Positions 26,626 through 34,810 of a stretch of 64,000 bases of DNA are shown one piece after another; the stretch's first letter is position 1, and the number at the start of each line of letters is the position of its first letter. The DNA is from an uncultured bacterium (GTDB lineage Bacteria > Bacteroidota > Bacteroidia > Bacteroidales > Bacteroidaceae). The notes below the pieces were generated by a model that saw nothing but the letters and a program-made list of their open reading frames with translations, was not told the origin of the DNA and did no database searches. Made by a program: the position numbers and the translations under genes. The DNA lies in contig CAJMMQ010000002.1 in assembly GCA_905214625.1 (NCBI GenBank), forward strand, positions 62,001 through 126,000, read 5' to 3'.

Positions 26626-27243
26626 TCAGAACAGCAGCACCGACACAAACGAGCAGGCCACGCCGGCCAGAAAGCCCAGCACCACCTGGCGCAGAGAATG
26701 CTGACGCAGAATCATGCGGCTCGTGCCAACCATGCCGGCAAGCAGCAGCACAATGCAGAGCCACCACACCGGATTGAACGAAAAGATAACTGAAAAGGCC
26801 AGCAATCCGCCGGCCACGCCGCCGATGGCAGCCGTGTGGGTAGATATCTTGATGAAAAGATTTATAATCGCGCAGGCTATCTGTATTACAAGGGCTGCGA
26901 TAAGGATGCTCCCCATGAAGTGGGGAACATGGGTGGCAGCCATGATGTAATAGCATACAAGATAAGAAAAAATGGATATTACATAAGGTATCACGCGCCT
27001 CTCCCTGCTACCTAGCTCTATGAGAGTCCACCCCTGATAGCGCCGGTAAAAACGGATGAGAGCCGTGGGAACAAAGACGGTGAAAAGATAGAACATCAAC
27101 AGCAGGAACAGCTTGTAGGTCCAAGGCAACAAACTGAGGTAACTGAAGATGAAAAGGCTTAAAAGGCCTATAATTGGAAGATAGAAGGGCGTGAACACTA
27201 CGCTCAGCATCTTGGCCGTGAAGATAATCTCTTTTTCTCTCAT
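26626..27243 (-). CDS. PAP2-like integral membrane protein
   Basis: 205 residues with about six membrane segments. Near residues 134-140 it has ISTHTAAIGG and near 180 RMILRQHSLRQVVLGFLAG, which resemble the second and third catalytic motifs (S-x-x-H-like and H-x-x-x-D-like) of phosphatase PAP2 proteins, though the canonical Asp of motif three is replaced. It may be a lipid phosphatase such as an undecaprenyl-diphosphate phosphatase or a relative that has diverged. The start codon overlaps the rpoN stop by four bases (ATGA), so it is translated with sigma-54, an arrangement worth noting. The substrate is unknown. Confidence 0.8.
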   Translation of the reverse strand: MREKEIIFTAKMLSVVFTPFYLPIIGLLSLFIFSYLSLLPWTYKLFLLLMFYLFTVFVPTALIRFYRRYQGWTLIELGSRERRVIPYVISIFSYLVCYYIMAATHVPHFMGSILIAALVIQIACAIINLFIKISTHTAAIGGVAGGLLAFSVIFSFNPVWWLCIVLLLAGMVGTSRMILRQHSLRQVVLGFLAGVACSFVSVLLF

Positions 27244-28748
27244 TTCTTTCTTAATCTGGCAACGGGGATACCGAGCTGCTCGCGGTATTTGGCTATAGTG
27301 CGCCGCGCCACGGGATATCCGCTTTCGTTCATCTTATCCTTTATGGCGTCGTCGCTGAGCGGGCGGCGTTTGTCTTCATTGTCGATAATATCTTTAAGGG
27401 CTGCCTTTATCTTGCGCGTTGACATCTCCTCGCCGCTCTCCGTCTTTACGCTGTCGCTGAAAAAGTGGCGCAGCTTGAAAGTGCCCCAGCGTGTCTGGGC
27501 ATACTTCATGTTGCTGACGCGCGAGATGGTGGAAATGTCCAGCCCCGTCTTGTCGGCCACATCTTTAAGTATCATAGGCTTCAGGTCGCTCTCGTCGCCG
27601 TCCTGAAAATAAGCCTTCTGTATGTCTATTATGGCCTTCATCGTTACATACAGGGTGTGGCGACGCTGCTTTATGGCGTCGATAAAGCCCTGGGCGCGCT
27701 CTACCTTCTCCTTGGCGTAGAGCAGGGCTTCCTTCTCGCTGCGGCTCATCTTGCTCTTGTTCTTCTGGTAGCTCTTAACCATGTCGGTAAAAGAGTCTGA
27801 CACATAGAGGTCGGGCACGTTGCCGCTGTTTATATAAAAAGTCACTGTGCCGTCGTCGGCAGTGTCTACAATAAAGTCGGGAGTTATCTGCTGGACATTG
27901 CGCCCCTCGGTTTCGCCGAGCGAAGAGCCGGGCTTCGGGTTGAGCTTGAGCAGCTCGCTGTGAATTTTTTTCACAGTGTCAGCGTCAAGTCCGAGCTGCG
28001 ACGCTATTTTGTCCCAGCGCTTGTTCATAAACTCGTCGTAGCATTCTGTTATCACACGTTCCATCAGTGAGCGCGTCTCCGACTTGTCCTTGCGCCTTAT
28101 CTGCAACAAGAGACACTCGCGGAGGTTGCGTGCGCCTATTCCGGCCGGGTCGAACGTCTGCAGCACTTGCAGCACCTGCTCTATCTCCTGCTCTCCGGCG
28201 TCGATGTTGTGGTATATGGCCAGCTCGTCGCTCAGCGTGGCAATGTCCTTGCGCAGAAGGCCGTCGCCGTCGAGCGAGCCTATGAGATATTCCATTATCT
28301 CGCGCTGGTCGGGCGTAAGCTCCACGTCAACCATCTGCTCTTTGAGCCTGTCGTAGAACGACACCTGGTCGCCGTAGGTTATCTCCTCGTAGTCAGCGTT
28401 CTGGCTGTTGCCTGTCACATACTGTGCGGCTTCAGGCATCTCGTCGTCCATCCCGATGCCCGACAGGGCCTCGTCGAGGGCCGACTCTCGCTCCTCGCGC
28501 TCGTTAACGGTGTCAAAGTCGTCGTCTTCGTCAGAGCGTGAAGTATCGTCGTGCATTTCGTCGGCAGCCTGAATGTCGTCGGGACCGGCAATCTCAAGTG
28601 CCGGATTGTCGTCAATCTCGGCAGCCACGCTGTGCTCTAACTCCGTCAACGGCATTTCAAGCAGATGCACGACAAGCATCTGCTGCTGTGTAAGGCGCTG
28701 CACCTGAACCTGCTTCTGCGCCTGTGTCTGTATGAGATTTTGTGCCAT
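27240..28748 (-). CDS. rpoN: RNA polymerase sigma-54 factor
   Basis: 502 residues with the full sigma-54 layout. The N-terminal Gln-rich activator-interacting region (residues 1-50) is followed by an acidic linker, the core-binding part, a helix-turn-helix near residue 400 (DISTISRVSNMKYAQTRWG), and the RpoN box ARRTIAKYRE at residues 481-490. This factor needs enhancer-binding ATPases to open -24/-12 promoters. A minus-strand -7 box TAATTTTG (28756-28763) with TTG (28785-28787) lies only about eight bases upstream of the ATG, so the leader would be almost absent. The PAP2-like gene is coupled downstream. Confidence 0.96.
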   Translation of the reverse strand: MAQNLIQTQAQKQVQVQRLTQQQMLVVHLLEMPLTELEHSVAAEIDDNPALEIAGPDDIQAADEMHDDTSRSDEDDDFDTVNEREERESALDEALSGIGMDDEMPEAAQYVTGNSQNADYEEITYGDQVSFYDRLKEQMVDVELTPDQREIMEYLIGSLDGDGLLRKDIATLSDELAIYHNIDAGEQEIEQVLQVLQTFDPAGIGARNLRECLLLQIRRKDKSETRSLMERVITECYDEFMNKRWDKIASQLGLDADTVKKIHSELLKLNPKPGSSLGETEGRNVQQITPDFIVDTADDGTVTFYINSGNVPDLYVSDSFTDMVKSYQKNKSKMSRSEKEALLYAKEKVERAQGFIDAIKQRRHTLYVTMKAIIDIQKAYFQDGDESDLKPMILKDVADKTGLDISTISRVSNMKYAQTRWGTFKLRHFFSDSVKTESGEEMSTRKIKAALKDIIDNEDKRRPLSDDAIKDKMNESGYPVARRTIAKYREQLGIPVARLRKK

Positions 28749-28755
28749 AACGCTG

Positions 28756-28787
28756 CAAAATTAATATTTTTCCGTGAAGAAGCGCAA
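28756..28787 (-). promoter_or_regulatory. Possible promoter of rpoN, almost leaderless
   Basis: Minus strand TTG (28785-28787), 21 bases, TAATTTTG (28756-28763). If used, transcription would begin within a few bases of the start codon. Confidence 0.4.
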
Positions 28788-28930
28788 TTAATACTGAATA
28801 TTTTTTCCTGCGGACATAAAAGGCTCTACCCGACATAGCCGGAGCATCGGCAGCGAGCCGCAGGGCCTGCCGCACTGCCGTGAGCCGCCGTTTGCCACAG
28901 CCTGTGTAACGCACTGTAATCCAACGACTT

Positions 28931-29018
28931 GCAATATGCCGTCTTTTGCAGTGTAAAAGACGGCATATTACGAGCTGAAAGGTGGCCTTTTGCAGCCTAA
29001 AAGGCCACATATCGCATA
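28931..29018. repeat. 22-bp repeat array 4 (four units), inverted orientation
   Basis: Units start at 28931, 28953, 28975 and 28997. Units 1 and 2 form a perfect 15-bp stem (28933-28947 with 28955-28969), and units 3 and 4 form a 10-bp stem (28982-28991 with 28999-29008). The left flank is the reverse complement of the trailer seen after other arrays. The array ends eight bases before the phosphatase stop codon on the minus strand. Confidence 0.92.
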
Positions 29019-29025
29019 GCCGCCC

Positions 29026-30324
29026 CTATTCCTTGTACGCAGCGAGCTTGTCAAGATAGTATTTCTTGAAGTCGCTCCAGCGGTAATATGGAGCCTTGTC
29101 TGCCGGCAAGGGGAGCATGGCTTCGTTCTCGTTGAGCAGCACTTTCACAAGCACGTCGGCATCTTTGGGGCTGCGGCGGTAGAACACAAGCTGTATGTTG
29201 GCTGCCATCGGAAACACCTTATAGTTTATCCACCCGTTGCTCTCAAGGCTGTCGAGGCTTGCTGTCTGGCGGTCGTAGCCGTTGATGCCGAGCAGGCATG
29301 TGAGCGGCAGCACCATCGTTTCGTGGCCGAAGCGCAGCGTTGCGCCGGGCTTGTCGAGGGCAATGCAGCTGTCGGCCTGGTGTATGATGTTGCGCAGAAG
29401 GTTGCGCTGCGAGAACGGCTGCGTGGCTCCGTTGAGCGGACTCGGCCCGTAGTTGATGTACCACCATGTGTTCTCCATCTGCCAGTTGGCGTAAAGTTCG
29501 TCGTTGGTGAATATGTCGTAGAGCGTAATCTTGTGCCTCAGCTCCGAGCTTTGCAGGTTGGAGGCCAGCGAAAAGAGCTTGTAATTAAGGTCGGCCGCGT
29601 CAACTTCATACTTCACGTAACTGCTGTCGTTGAACAGGCTGAGCATCAGGCGCTCAGGATTTACGCGCCGGCTGCAATACTCCTTCCACGCCACTTCGGC
29701 CCGGCGCGGCATCTTCTGCGCATAGAGCGCAGGATCGCTCTGGTTCATATAATACATATCGTGCATGCTTGCGTCGTGTCTTACCGTCAGCTTCGGGTTC
29801 ATCATCAACAGCTGCTGCATCTCGTTCTCCATCGAGAGTATGCAGCGTATCACCACGGTGCTCTTCGCGTCGACCGTGACATTGCCGCTGAACACCTCTG
29901 GAAAGCGCTCATACATTCGGCGGGCTATCTGCCTGTGCTGCTCTGCCCCAAGCTCCGTAAGCTCTCCGAGACGGCCTGCGGCCTCGTCGCGCAGCATCAC
30001 CAGCCTCCTGAGCACGTCCTTTCCAAGCGGCGTAAGCTTGCCGAGGCTGTCGGCACGGGCCATCACTCCTACCGGAACATCATAGTCTTCCTTACCTATC
30101 AGATAGCGCGAGCCGTGGCGCCCGTAGTGACTTATATAGAAGGGGCTGTAGCCTTTGGGGGCAGGTGTAAGCTTCTTCTGAGACGGTCCGGGGTAAGCCA
30201 GATAGTTGCTGGCCGACAGGCACACATTGTTCTTTATCTCCTCTCTGGCTGTCTGAGCGCATAAGTGAGACAAAATAAAAAGATTTAGTACGGCTGAAAG
30301 CAATATTTTATACATATAACTCAT
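29026..30324 (-). CDS. Secreted histidine-type phosphatase, MINPP/phytase-like
   Basis: 432 residues. A signal peptide (ILLSAVLNLFILSHLCAQT) is followed by YISHYGRHGSRYLIGKEDY (about residues 63-80), which is the RHGxR catalytic motif of histidine acid phosphatases. Near the C-terminus RFGHETMVLPLTCLLG supplies the proton-donating H-E pair. Residues between contain the variable helical lid. Bacteroides enzymes of this group dephosphorylate inositol phosphates, but other phosphomonoesters are possible. Expected location is the periplasm or cell surface. A minus-strand TATCTTTG box (30346-30353) is a plausible -7 element. Confidence 0.9.
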   Translation of the reverse strand: MSYMYKILLSAVLNLFILSHLCAQTAREEIKNNVCLSASNYLAYPGPSQKKLTPAPKGYSPFYISHYGRHGSRYLIGKEDYDVPVGVMARADSLGKLTPLGKDVLRRLVMLRDEAAGRLGELTELGAEQHRQIARRMYERFPEVFSGNVTVDAKSTVVIRCILSMENEMQQLLMMNPKLTVRHDASMHDMYYMNQSDPALYAQKMPRRAEVAWKEYCSRRVNPERLMLSLFNDSSYVKYEVDAADLNYKLFSLASNLQSSELRHKITLYDIFTNDELYANWQMENTWWYINYGPSPLNGATQPFSQRNLLRNIIHQADSCIALDKPGATLRFGHETMVLPLTCLLGINGYDRQTASLDSLESNGWINYKVFPMAANIQLVFYRRSPKDADVLVKVLLNENEAMLPLPADKAPYYRWSDFKKYYLDKLAAYKE

Positions 30325-30353
30325 GTTTTTTGGTTCATTTCATGGCAAAGATA

Positions 30354-30649
30354 CTTAAAAATAACGTTCTTGATTATTTTTTCAAATAAAAATAATAATT
30401 TTGCAAACCGAAATTATCTGACCGGAATGAAAACAGGCATTTGCCTATAACAAACACTATCCTGCATATTGACATTTATAATACAACACAGATTTTATCT
30501 TCATGATATTCTGTGTAAGGGTTGCCTGTGTAATAAAATTTACCATGGCAGATTGTCATTCCTTCATGTCAGGGATGAAGCCCTGAACGCTACGGAGCCA
30601 CTCAAAAAATGCATGGCATATAATAAAAGACAACATATTAATAAAGGAA
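30354..30649. other. Non-coding leader region before the small membrane gene
   Basis: Contains a plus-strand TAATTTTG (30396-30403) that could be a -7 box for the gene at 30650, leaving a leader of about 240 bases. No clear hairpin, riboswitch or open frame can be supported in it. Confidence 0.35.
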
Positions 30650-30832
30650 ATGGGAAGATACAAAAAACAAGACTATGACCACACAGACGAGTCTGAAGTT
30701 TTTAAGAAAAAGAGTCTGATGGCCGCCAAGAACCGCAAAAAGGTGTCCAAGATGACATTTGCGGTCATGTGTGTGCTTGCAGCATGTATCGTTGCAGCGT
30801 GTATGCTCAGCTATTTTTTCAACTTTACCTGA
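30650..30832 (+). CDS. Small membrane protein of unknown function
   Basis: 60 residues. A charged N-terminal half (MGRYKKQDYDHTDESEVFKK and onward) is followed by one hydrophobic helix near the C-terminus (TFAVMCVLAACIVAACMLSYFF). An AAAGGAA sequence lies just before the ATG and could be a ribosome site. The protein would sit in the inner membrane with its basic part in the cytoplasm. The codon use looks like the neighbours'. I do not recognise a family. Its reality rests on the ribosome site, the topology and its place between two genes with proper signals, so it is moderate. Confidence 0.55.
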   Translation: MGRYKKQDYDHTDESEVFKKKSLMAAKNRKKVSKMTFAVMCVLAACIVAACMLSYFFNFT

Positions 30833-30888
30833 TAAGCTGGCACATTGAGGCTATACCTTACGGACAGCAGGGTAATTAATTAAATCGA

Positions 30889-30930
30889 AAAAAGCGCGGA
30901 AAGTCTGAACAGATGCTTTCCGCGCTTTTT
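30889..30930. terminator. Bidirectional terminator between the small membrane gene and rubredoxin
   Basis: The stem AAAAAGCGCGGAAAG / CTTTCCGCGCTTTTT spans 30889-30930 with a 12-base loop. It lies 57 bases after the plus-strand small gene and 16 before the minus-strand rubredoxin stop, so it likely serves both. Confidence 0.9.
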
Positions 30931-30945
30931 ATATCCGGCCTGGAC

Positions 30946-31113
30946 TTAATCGTCTTCCTCTACCGAGAATTCGTCTTTACCTACTCCACAGAGTGGACAA
31001 ACCCAATCTTCCGGAAGGTCCTCAAATGCTGTTCCGGGCTGTATGCCGTTGTCAGGATCGCCTACTTCAGGGTCATATACATAACCGCAAGTGTCACAAA
31101 CGTACTTTTTCAT
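30946..31113 (-). CDS. Rubredoxin
   Basis: 55 residues starting [19 protein letters not shown] and ending [13 protein letters not shown]. The two iron-binding pairs are CDTC near residues 6-9 and CPLC near 39-42, with the aromatic core W-V between (EDWVCPLCG). Length and all residues match a small electron carrier that holds one Fe(SCys)4. In anaerobes it feeds electrons to rubrerythrin or superoxide reductase. The frame is too short for a 60-residue cut-off. It is the only gene between two terminator structures; no partner reductase is next to it. Confidence 0.95.
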   Translation of the reverse strand: MKKYVCDTCGYVYDPEVGDPDNGIQPGTAFEDLPEDWVCPLCGVGKDEFSVEEDD

Positions 31114-31156
31114 AATTCTTACTTTTTAATTAATAAATTTGATATTAACTGATAAT

Positions 31157-32215
31157 TTATTTCCTGCCGCTAATCACAGCCTCTGCCTTTGCCACTATCT
31201 GCTCGGGCGAGATGTTCTTCAGGCACGAATAGTCGCCCCTTATGCAGGGCTTGTTTCCGAATATGCTGCACGGCCGGCAGGGCAGGTCTATCTGCACTGC
31301 ATTCTCCATGCTCTGTCCCCAGCCCATGAATCCGGCGAAGGGATGCGTGGCGCCCCACACGCTCACTACCGGCGTGGCGGTAAGCGAGGCCATGTGCATG
31401 TTGGCGCTGTCCATTGATATCATCAGGTCGAGATGGCTCATTAGCACAAGTTCGAGACTTATGCCGTCGAGCTTTTCGGCCACGGTTTCACATTGTTTGT
31501 ATTTTGAGCACCACTCGCCGAAGTATTCGTTCTCGCGCTGCCCCCTGCCGAAGAGAAATATGCGGCAGTCGGGATGACGCTCTGTGAGCTGCCTTATCAC
31601 CTGCTCCATGAGCCTTGGCGGATACACTTTGCCCTCGTGGGCGGCAAAGGGGGCTATGCCAATCCATTTCTCTGTAAACTCGCCTGTGCGCCTGATGCTC
31701 TCGGGGAGCAGGCTGATGTCGCCTCCGCCTTCAGGGAATATCGACTTGAAGTCTATCTTTACGGGATAGCCCAGACGCGCCAGCACATCGGCATAGTTGC
31801 TGAACGGCGACGGCTGCTGCACCAGTTTCTTGTCCGACATGGCCACCAGATGCCTGCGGCCGCTGCGGTGCTTGTCTATGTGGGCCACCTTGTAGCGGTC
31901 GATGTTGAAGCGCATGCGCAGATAGTCGGAGCGCAACACGCTGTGGAAGTCGGCTATGGCGGTGAAGTTCTTGGCCGTGAGCCGGCGGTAGAGGGCATTT
32001 AGACCTTTAACCCCATCGTACTCGTCCTTTATGTCAGCCTCCATAAATCCCACGTTGGGCGGCATGTTCTCAAAGAACGGGCGCGCAAAGGGGCGGCTCA
32101 GCATGGTAATTCTGAGGTCGGGATATTGCCTTGCAAGCGAATGTACCACAGGCACTGTCATGGCCACGTCGCCCATGGCCGAGAATCTTATTATGAGTAT
32201 GTGCTCTGTCTTCAT
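31157..32215 (-). CDS. Glycosyltransferase family 9, heptosyltransferase-like
   Basis: 352 residues of the GT-B fold. The N-terminus HILIIRFSAMGDVAMTVPVVHSLARQYP is the classic GT9 entry (ADP-heptose-LPS heptosyltransferase). IGIAPFAAHEGKVYPPRLMEQVI corresponds to the sugar-nucleotide binding segment, and MDSANMHMASLTATPVVSVWGATHPFAG carries the conserved D-S-x-x-x-H-x-A motif. It should add a heptose-like sugar to lipid A core. It overlaps the upstream DUF4254 gene by four bases (TGA within ATGA), and this pairing is common in Bacteroidales. Confidence 0.92.
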   Translation of the reverse strand: MKTEHILIIRFSAMGDVAMTVPVVHSLARQYPDLRITMLSRPFARPFFENMPPNVGFMEADIKDEYDGVKGLNALYRRLTAKNFTAIADFHSVLRSDYLRMRFNIDRYKVAHIDKHRSGRRHLVAMSDKKLVQQPSPFSNYADVLARLGYPVKIDFKSIFPEGGGDISLLPESIRRTGEFTEKWIGIAPFAAHEGKVYPPRLMEQVIRQLTERHPDCRIFLFGRGQRENEYFGEWCSKYKQCETVAEKLDGISLELVLMSHLDLMISMDSANMHMASLTATPVVSVWGATHPFAGFMGWGQSMENAVQIDLPCRPCSIFGNKPCIRGDYSCLKNISPEQIVAKAEAVISGRK

Positions 32216-32823
32216 TTATTGTTTTTGGAGTATAGCACAGGGTTTGTGGCAGGGTCGTTATACATTTTCATCTGCCTGTAAACCTTCATGTATTTTCTTC
32301 CGGCGGCTATGTCGTCGAGCAGCTGGTCGATGGCCGTTCCGAGGTCAACCTGCTGCTGCATCAGCACATCCAGCTTTGCGCTGCACTTTTCGCGGTGTTC
32401 TGGCTGCGCGTCGGCACGCTCGGCCTGCTCCTTCATGTGATAAATCTTCAGCGCAAGGATAGACAGGCGGTCGATAGCCCATGCCGGGCTCTCTGTGTTG
32501 ATGCGTGCGCCGGGCATCACCTCAACATCCTTATACTTGTCTCTCAGCCAGCTGTCAATCTGCTCCACGAGGTCGGTGCGGTCCTGGTTGCTGCGGTCTA
32601 TGCGGCGCTTCAGCAGCAGGGCCTCGGCGGGGTCAATCTGCGGGTCGCGTATGATGTCCTCCAGATGCCACTGCACGGTGTCAATCCAGCACTTCATGTA
32701 CAGACTGTTCTCTATCGTGCCTTCGCCGTAAGGATTGTTAACCTTTGTGTCAACATCGTCGGTAAGGTGATAATCGTTTATCGCCCGGCTGAAAATCTCG
32801 TTACAAAGTTCGGTAAATGCCAT
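32212..32823 (-). CDS. DUF4254 domain protein
   Basis: 203 residues, predicted all-helical and soluble, with no signal peptide. The conserved pattern around NSLYMKCWIDTVQWHLEDIIRDPQIDP and RRIDRSNQDRTDLVEQID fits DUF4254. The function is unknown, but the gene is repeatedly coupled to a GT9 heptosyltransferase gene in this order, as here with a four-base overlap, so a role in LPS core synthesis is inferred. It could be a partner or stabiliser of the transferase. Confidence 0.88.
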   Translation of the reverse strand: MAFTELCNEIFSRAINDYHLTDDVDTKVNNPYGEGTIENSLYMKCWIDTVQWHLEDIIRDPQIDPAEALLLKRRIDRSNQDRTDLVEQIDSWLRDKYKDVEVMPGARINTESPAWAIDRLSILALKIYHMKEQAERADAQPEHREKCSAKLDVLMQQQVDLGTAIDQLLDDIAAGRKYMKVYRQMKMYNDPATNPVLYSKNNK

Positions 32824-32965
32824 TTGCTCTTGTTTTAGTTAATATTTCCTGCTGACGCGCCTTGGGGCAACACCGGCGTAAACCGCCGGAGCGCATGGCG
32901 CCACCATATTAAATGCAAAGCTAATAAATTATTTTTAATCGGCCAACAAAACAGAATATTTTTCG

Positions 32966-32973
32966 TAACTTTG
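32966..32973 (+). promoter_or_regulatory. Possible -7 box upstream of pdxB
   Basis: TAACTTTG fits TAnnTTTG and lies 74 bases before the ATG. No convincing -33 partner was seen. Confidence 0.4.
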
Positions 32974-33046
32974 GACTTGTATTTGAACGCTCACGGCTGC
33001 ACAACGGTGTCACGGCGTGCAAGGCGGAGCATAAATCATTGTTATT

Positions 33047-34084
33047 ATGAAAATTGTGATTGACGACAAGATTCCTTACATACGCGACGCGATTGGCCGC
33101 ATAACAGGCGACGCCGTGTACCTGAAGGGGAGCGAAATAGGCCCGGCCGACGTGCGCGACGCCGACGCCCTGATAGTTAGAACGCGCACCCGATGCGACG
33201 AATCCCTGCTAAAGGGAAGCCGCGTAAGCTTCGTGGCCACGGCCACCATAGGCTTCGACCATATCGACGCCGGATACATGCAGCGCGCCGGAATAGAGTG
33301 GATGAGCTGCCCGGGGTGCAACTCGTCGTCGGTGGCCCAGTACCTGCACTCGGTGCTTATTCTGCTGAAAAGACAGAAGGGCATGTGCCCGTCCAAATCA
33401 ACAATAGGCATAGTGGGCTGCGGACACGTAGGCTCAAAGGTGGCGCGCATGGCTTCCGACATGGGCATGCGCGTGCTGGTGTGCGACCCGCCGCGGCAGG
33501 AGCGCGGCGACCAAGGCCCGTTTGTATCAATGGAGGAGATTGAACAGCAGAGCGACGTGATAACGTTCCACGTGCCGCTCACCGACAACGGCCCCCACCC
33601 CACGCTGCACATGGCCGATGCCGGGTTTTTCAGCCGTCTCGGGCGCAGGCCCGTCATCATCAACACCAGCCGCGGAGCTGTGGTCGACAACGGCGCACTG
33701 CTCAACGCCATTATATATAATAAGGTTAAAGACGCCGTTATAGACACATGGGAGAACGAGCCGGGGATTAACCTGCAACTAATGGACAGGGCATGGATAG
33801 CCACGCCGCACATAGCCGGATACAGCGCCGACGGCAAGACCAACGCCGACAACATGGTTATAAGCGGCCTATGCCGCCACTTCGGCCTCAGCGTGCCGTG
33901 CGTCATATATCCGCCAGAGCTGCCACCGACATTCGTCCCGGCCGACGACCCCGACGACATCGGCCTTCAGCTATACAATCCGCTCGACGACAGCGCGCGG
34001 CTTAAAGCCTCGCCCGAAAGCTTCGAGGAGCTGCGCGGCAACTATCCGCTCAGACGCGAGACGGCACCAAGGAAAAAGGCATGA
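33047..34084 (+). CDS. pdxB: Erythronate-4-phosphate dehydrogenase
   Basis: 345 residues of the D-isomer-specific 2-hydroxyacid dehydrogenase family, second step of pyridoxal phosphate synthesis. The N-terminus (MKIVIDDKIPYIRDAIG) and the AQYLHSVLILL region are PdxB-like. The NAD loop is GIVGCGHVGSKVA, and the catalytic Arg (NTSRGAVVDN), Glu (WENEPGI) and His (TPHIAGYSADGK) are in place. Length is a little below the 378-residue E. coli enzyme. It is transcribed alone, with array 5 downstream. The C-terminal dimerisation tail is short. Confidence 0.94.
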   Translation: MKIVIDDKIPYIRDAIGRITGDAVYLKGSEIGPADVRDADALIVRTRTRCDESLLKGSRVSFVATATIGFDHIDAGYMQRAGIEWMSCPGCNSSSVAQYLHSVLILLKRQKGMCPSKSTIGIVGCGHVGSKVARMASDMGMRVLVCDPPRQERGDQGPFVSMEEIEQQSDVITFHVPLTDNGPHPTLHMADAGFFSRLGRRPVIINTSRGAVVDNGALLNAIIYNKVKDAVIDTWENEPGINLQLMDRAWIATPHIAGYSADGKTNADNMVISGLCRHFGLSVPCVIYPPELPPTFVPADDPDDIGLQLYNPLDDSARLKASPESFEELRGNYPLRRETAPRKKA

Positions 34085-34188
34085 CATCACGGCCGAAAGC
34101 AAAAAAGCGCATACCATAAGACGTCTTGCCTAACCGCCGCAAAAGCCATACGCAACCGACCGGACTAAGCACCGGCATCACTCAGTTT

Positions 34189-34276
34189 GCAAAAGGACAC
34201 CTTTTACATTCTAAAAGGCCGTTTTTCACCCTGCAAAAGGGTACCTTTCAGAGGCTAAAAGGTGCCCTTTTGCAAC
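34189..34276. repeat. 22-bp repeat array 5 (four units) plus trailer
   Basis: Units start at 34189, 34211, 34233 and 34255. Unit 1 and unit 4 are complementary over 19 bases with two mismatches. The in-phase trailer at 34277-34298 contains GCATTGTAACACAGGC. Located between pdxB and the acpP promoter. Confidence 0.92.
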
Positions 34277-34414
34277 GCATTGTAACACAGGCTGTTATGA
34301 AGCCGCATATATTCCACTGCACAAAACACAAAAACCGGCAGACACATAACTAACAGACAAACACAACAAGAAACACTAAAAAAATATGAAAACGGTGTAA
34401 AAAGACAATAAAAC

Positions 34415-34499
34415 TTGCACACTATTATGGCATGTGTGCAATTTACAACTCATTTTTTGCAAAAATATTTGCACACTTGAATAAAAATTCGTTCCTTTG
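34415..34499 (+). promoter_or_regulatory. acpP-fabF-rnc promoter with a candidate operator
   Basis: TTTG (34468-34471), 20 bases, TTCCTTTG (34492-34499) form a near-consensus promoter 54 bases before the ATG. Upstream is an inverted repeat, TTGCACAC (34415-34422) and GTGTGCAA (34434-34441), 11 bases apart. A third copy of TTGCACAC (34469-34476) overlaps the -33 element. The arrangement suggests a repressor that senses fatty-acid status. No such regulator is encoded nearby. Confidence 0.6.
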
Positions 34500-34552
34500 C
34501 ACCGATTTTTGGAAATGAATTTTATTTATAAACTTTTTTAAACATTACAATC

Positions 34553-34789
34553 ATGTCAGAAATTGAATCAAAAGTAAAAGCTATTATCGTTGACAAACTT
34601 GGTGTTGATGAGGCAGAAGTAAAGCCCGAAGCAAGCTTTACAAACGACCTTGGTGCTGACTCTCTTGACACAGTAGAGCTCATCATGGAATTCGAGAAAG
34701 AATTCAACATCTCTATTCCTGACGACAAGGCAGAAACAATTGCCACTGTAGGTGACGCTATCAACTATATCGAGGCTAACACCAAATAA
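34553..34789 (+). CDS. acpP: Acyl carrier protein
   Basis: 78 residues, typical of type II fatty acid synthesis. [17 protein letters not shown] contains the Ser that receives the 4'-phosphopantetheine arm, and the surrounding residues are strongly acidic. It carries growing acyl chains in the cytoplasm. fabF begins 21 bases after its stop, in the usual order, so the two are co-transcribed. A promoter with a candidate operator lies 54 bases upstream. Confidence 0.98.
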   Translation: MSEIESKVKAIIVDKLGVDEAEVKPEASFTNDLGADSLDTVELIMEFEKEFNISIPDDKAETIATVGDAINYIEANTK

Positions 34790-34810
34790 TAATTTCCGAT
34801 AATTATTTAA

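Noticed and set aside
30913..31152. 79-residue plus-strand frame over the rubredoxin gene
   Set aside because: The opposite strand encodes an intact rubredoxin with both CxxC pairs, so this frame is not a gene.
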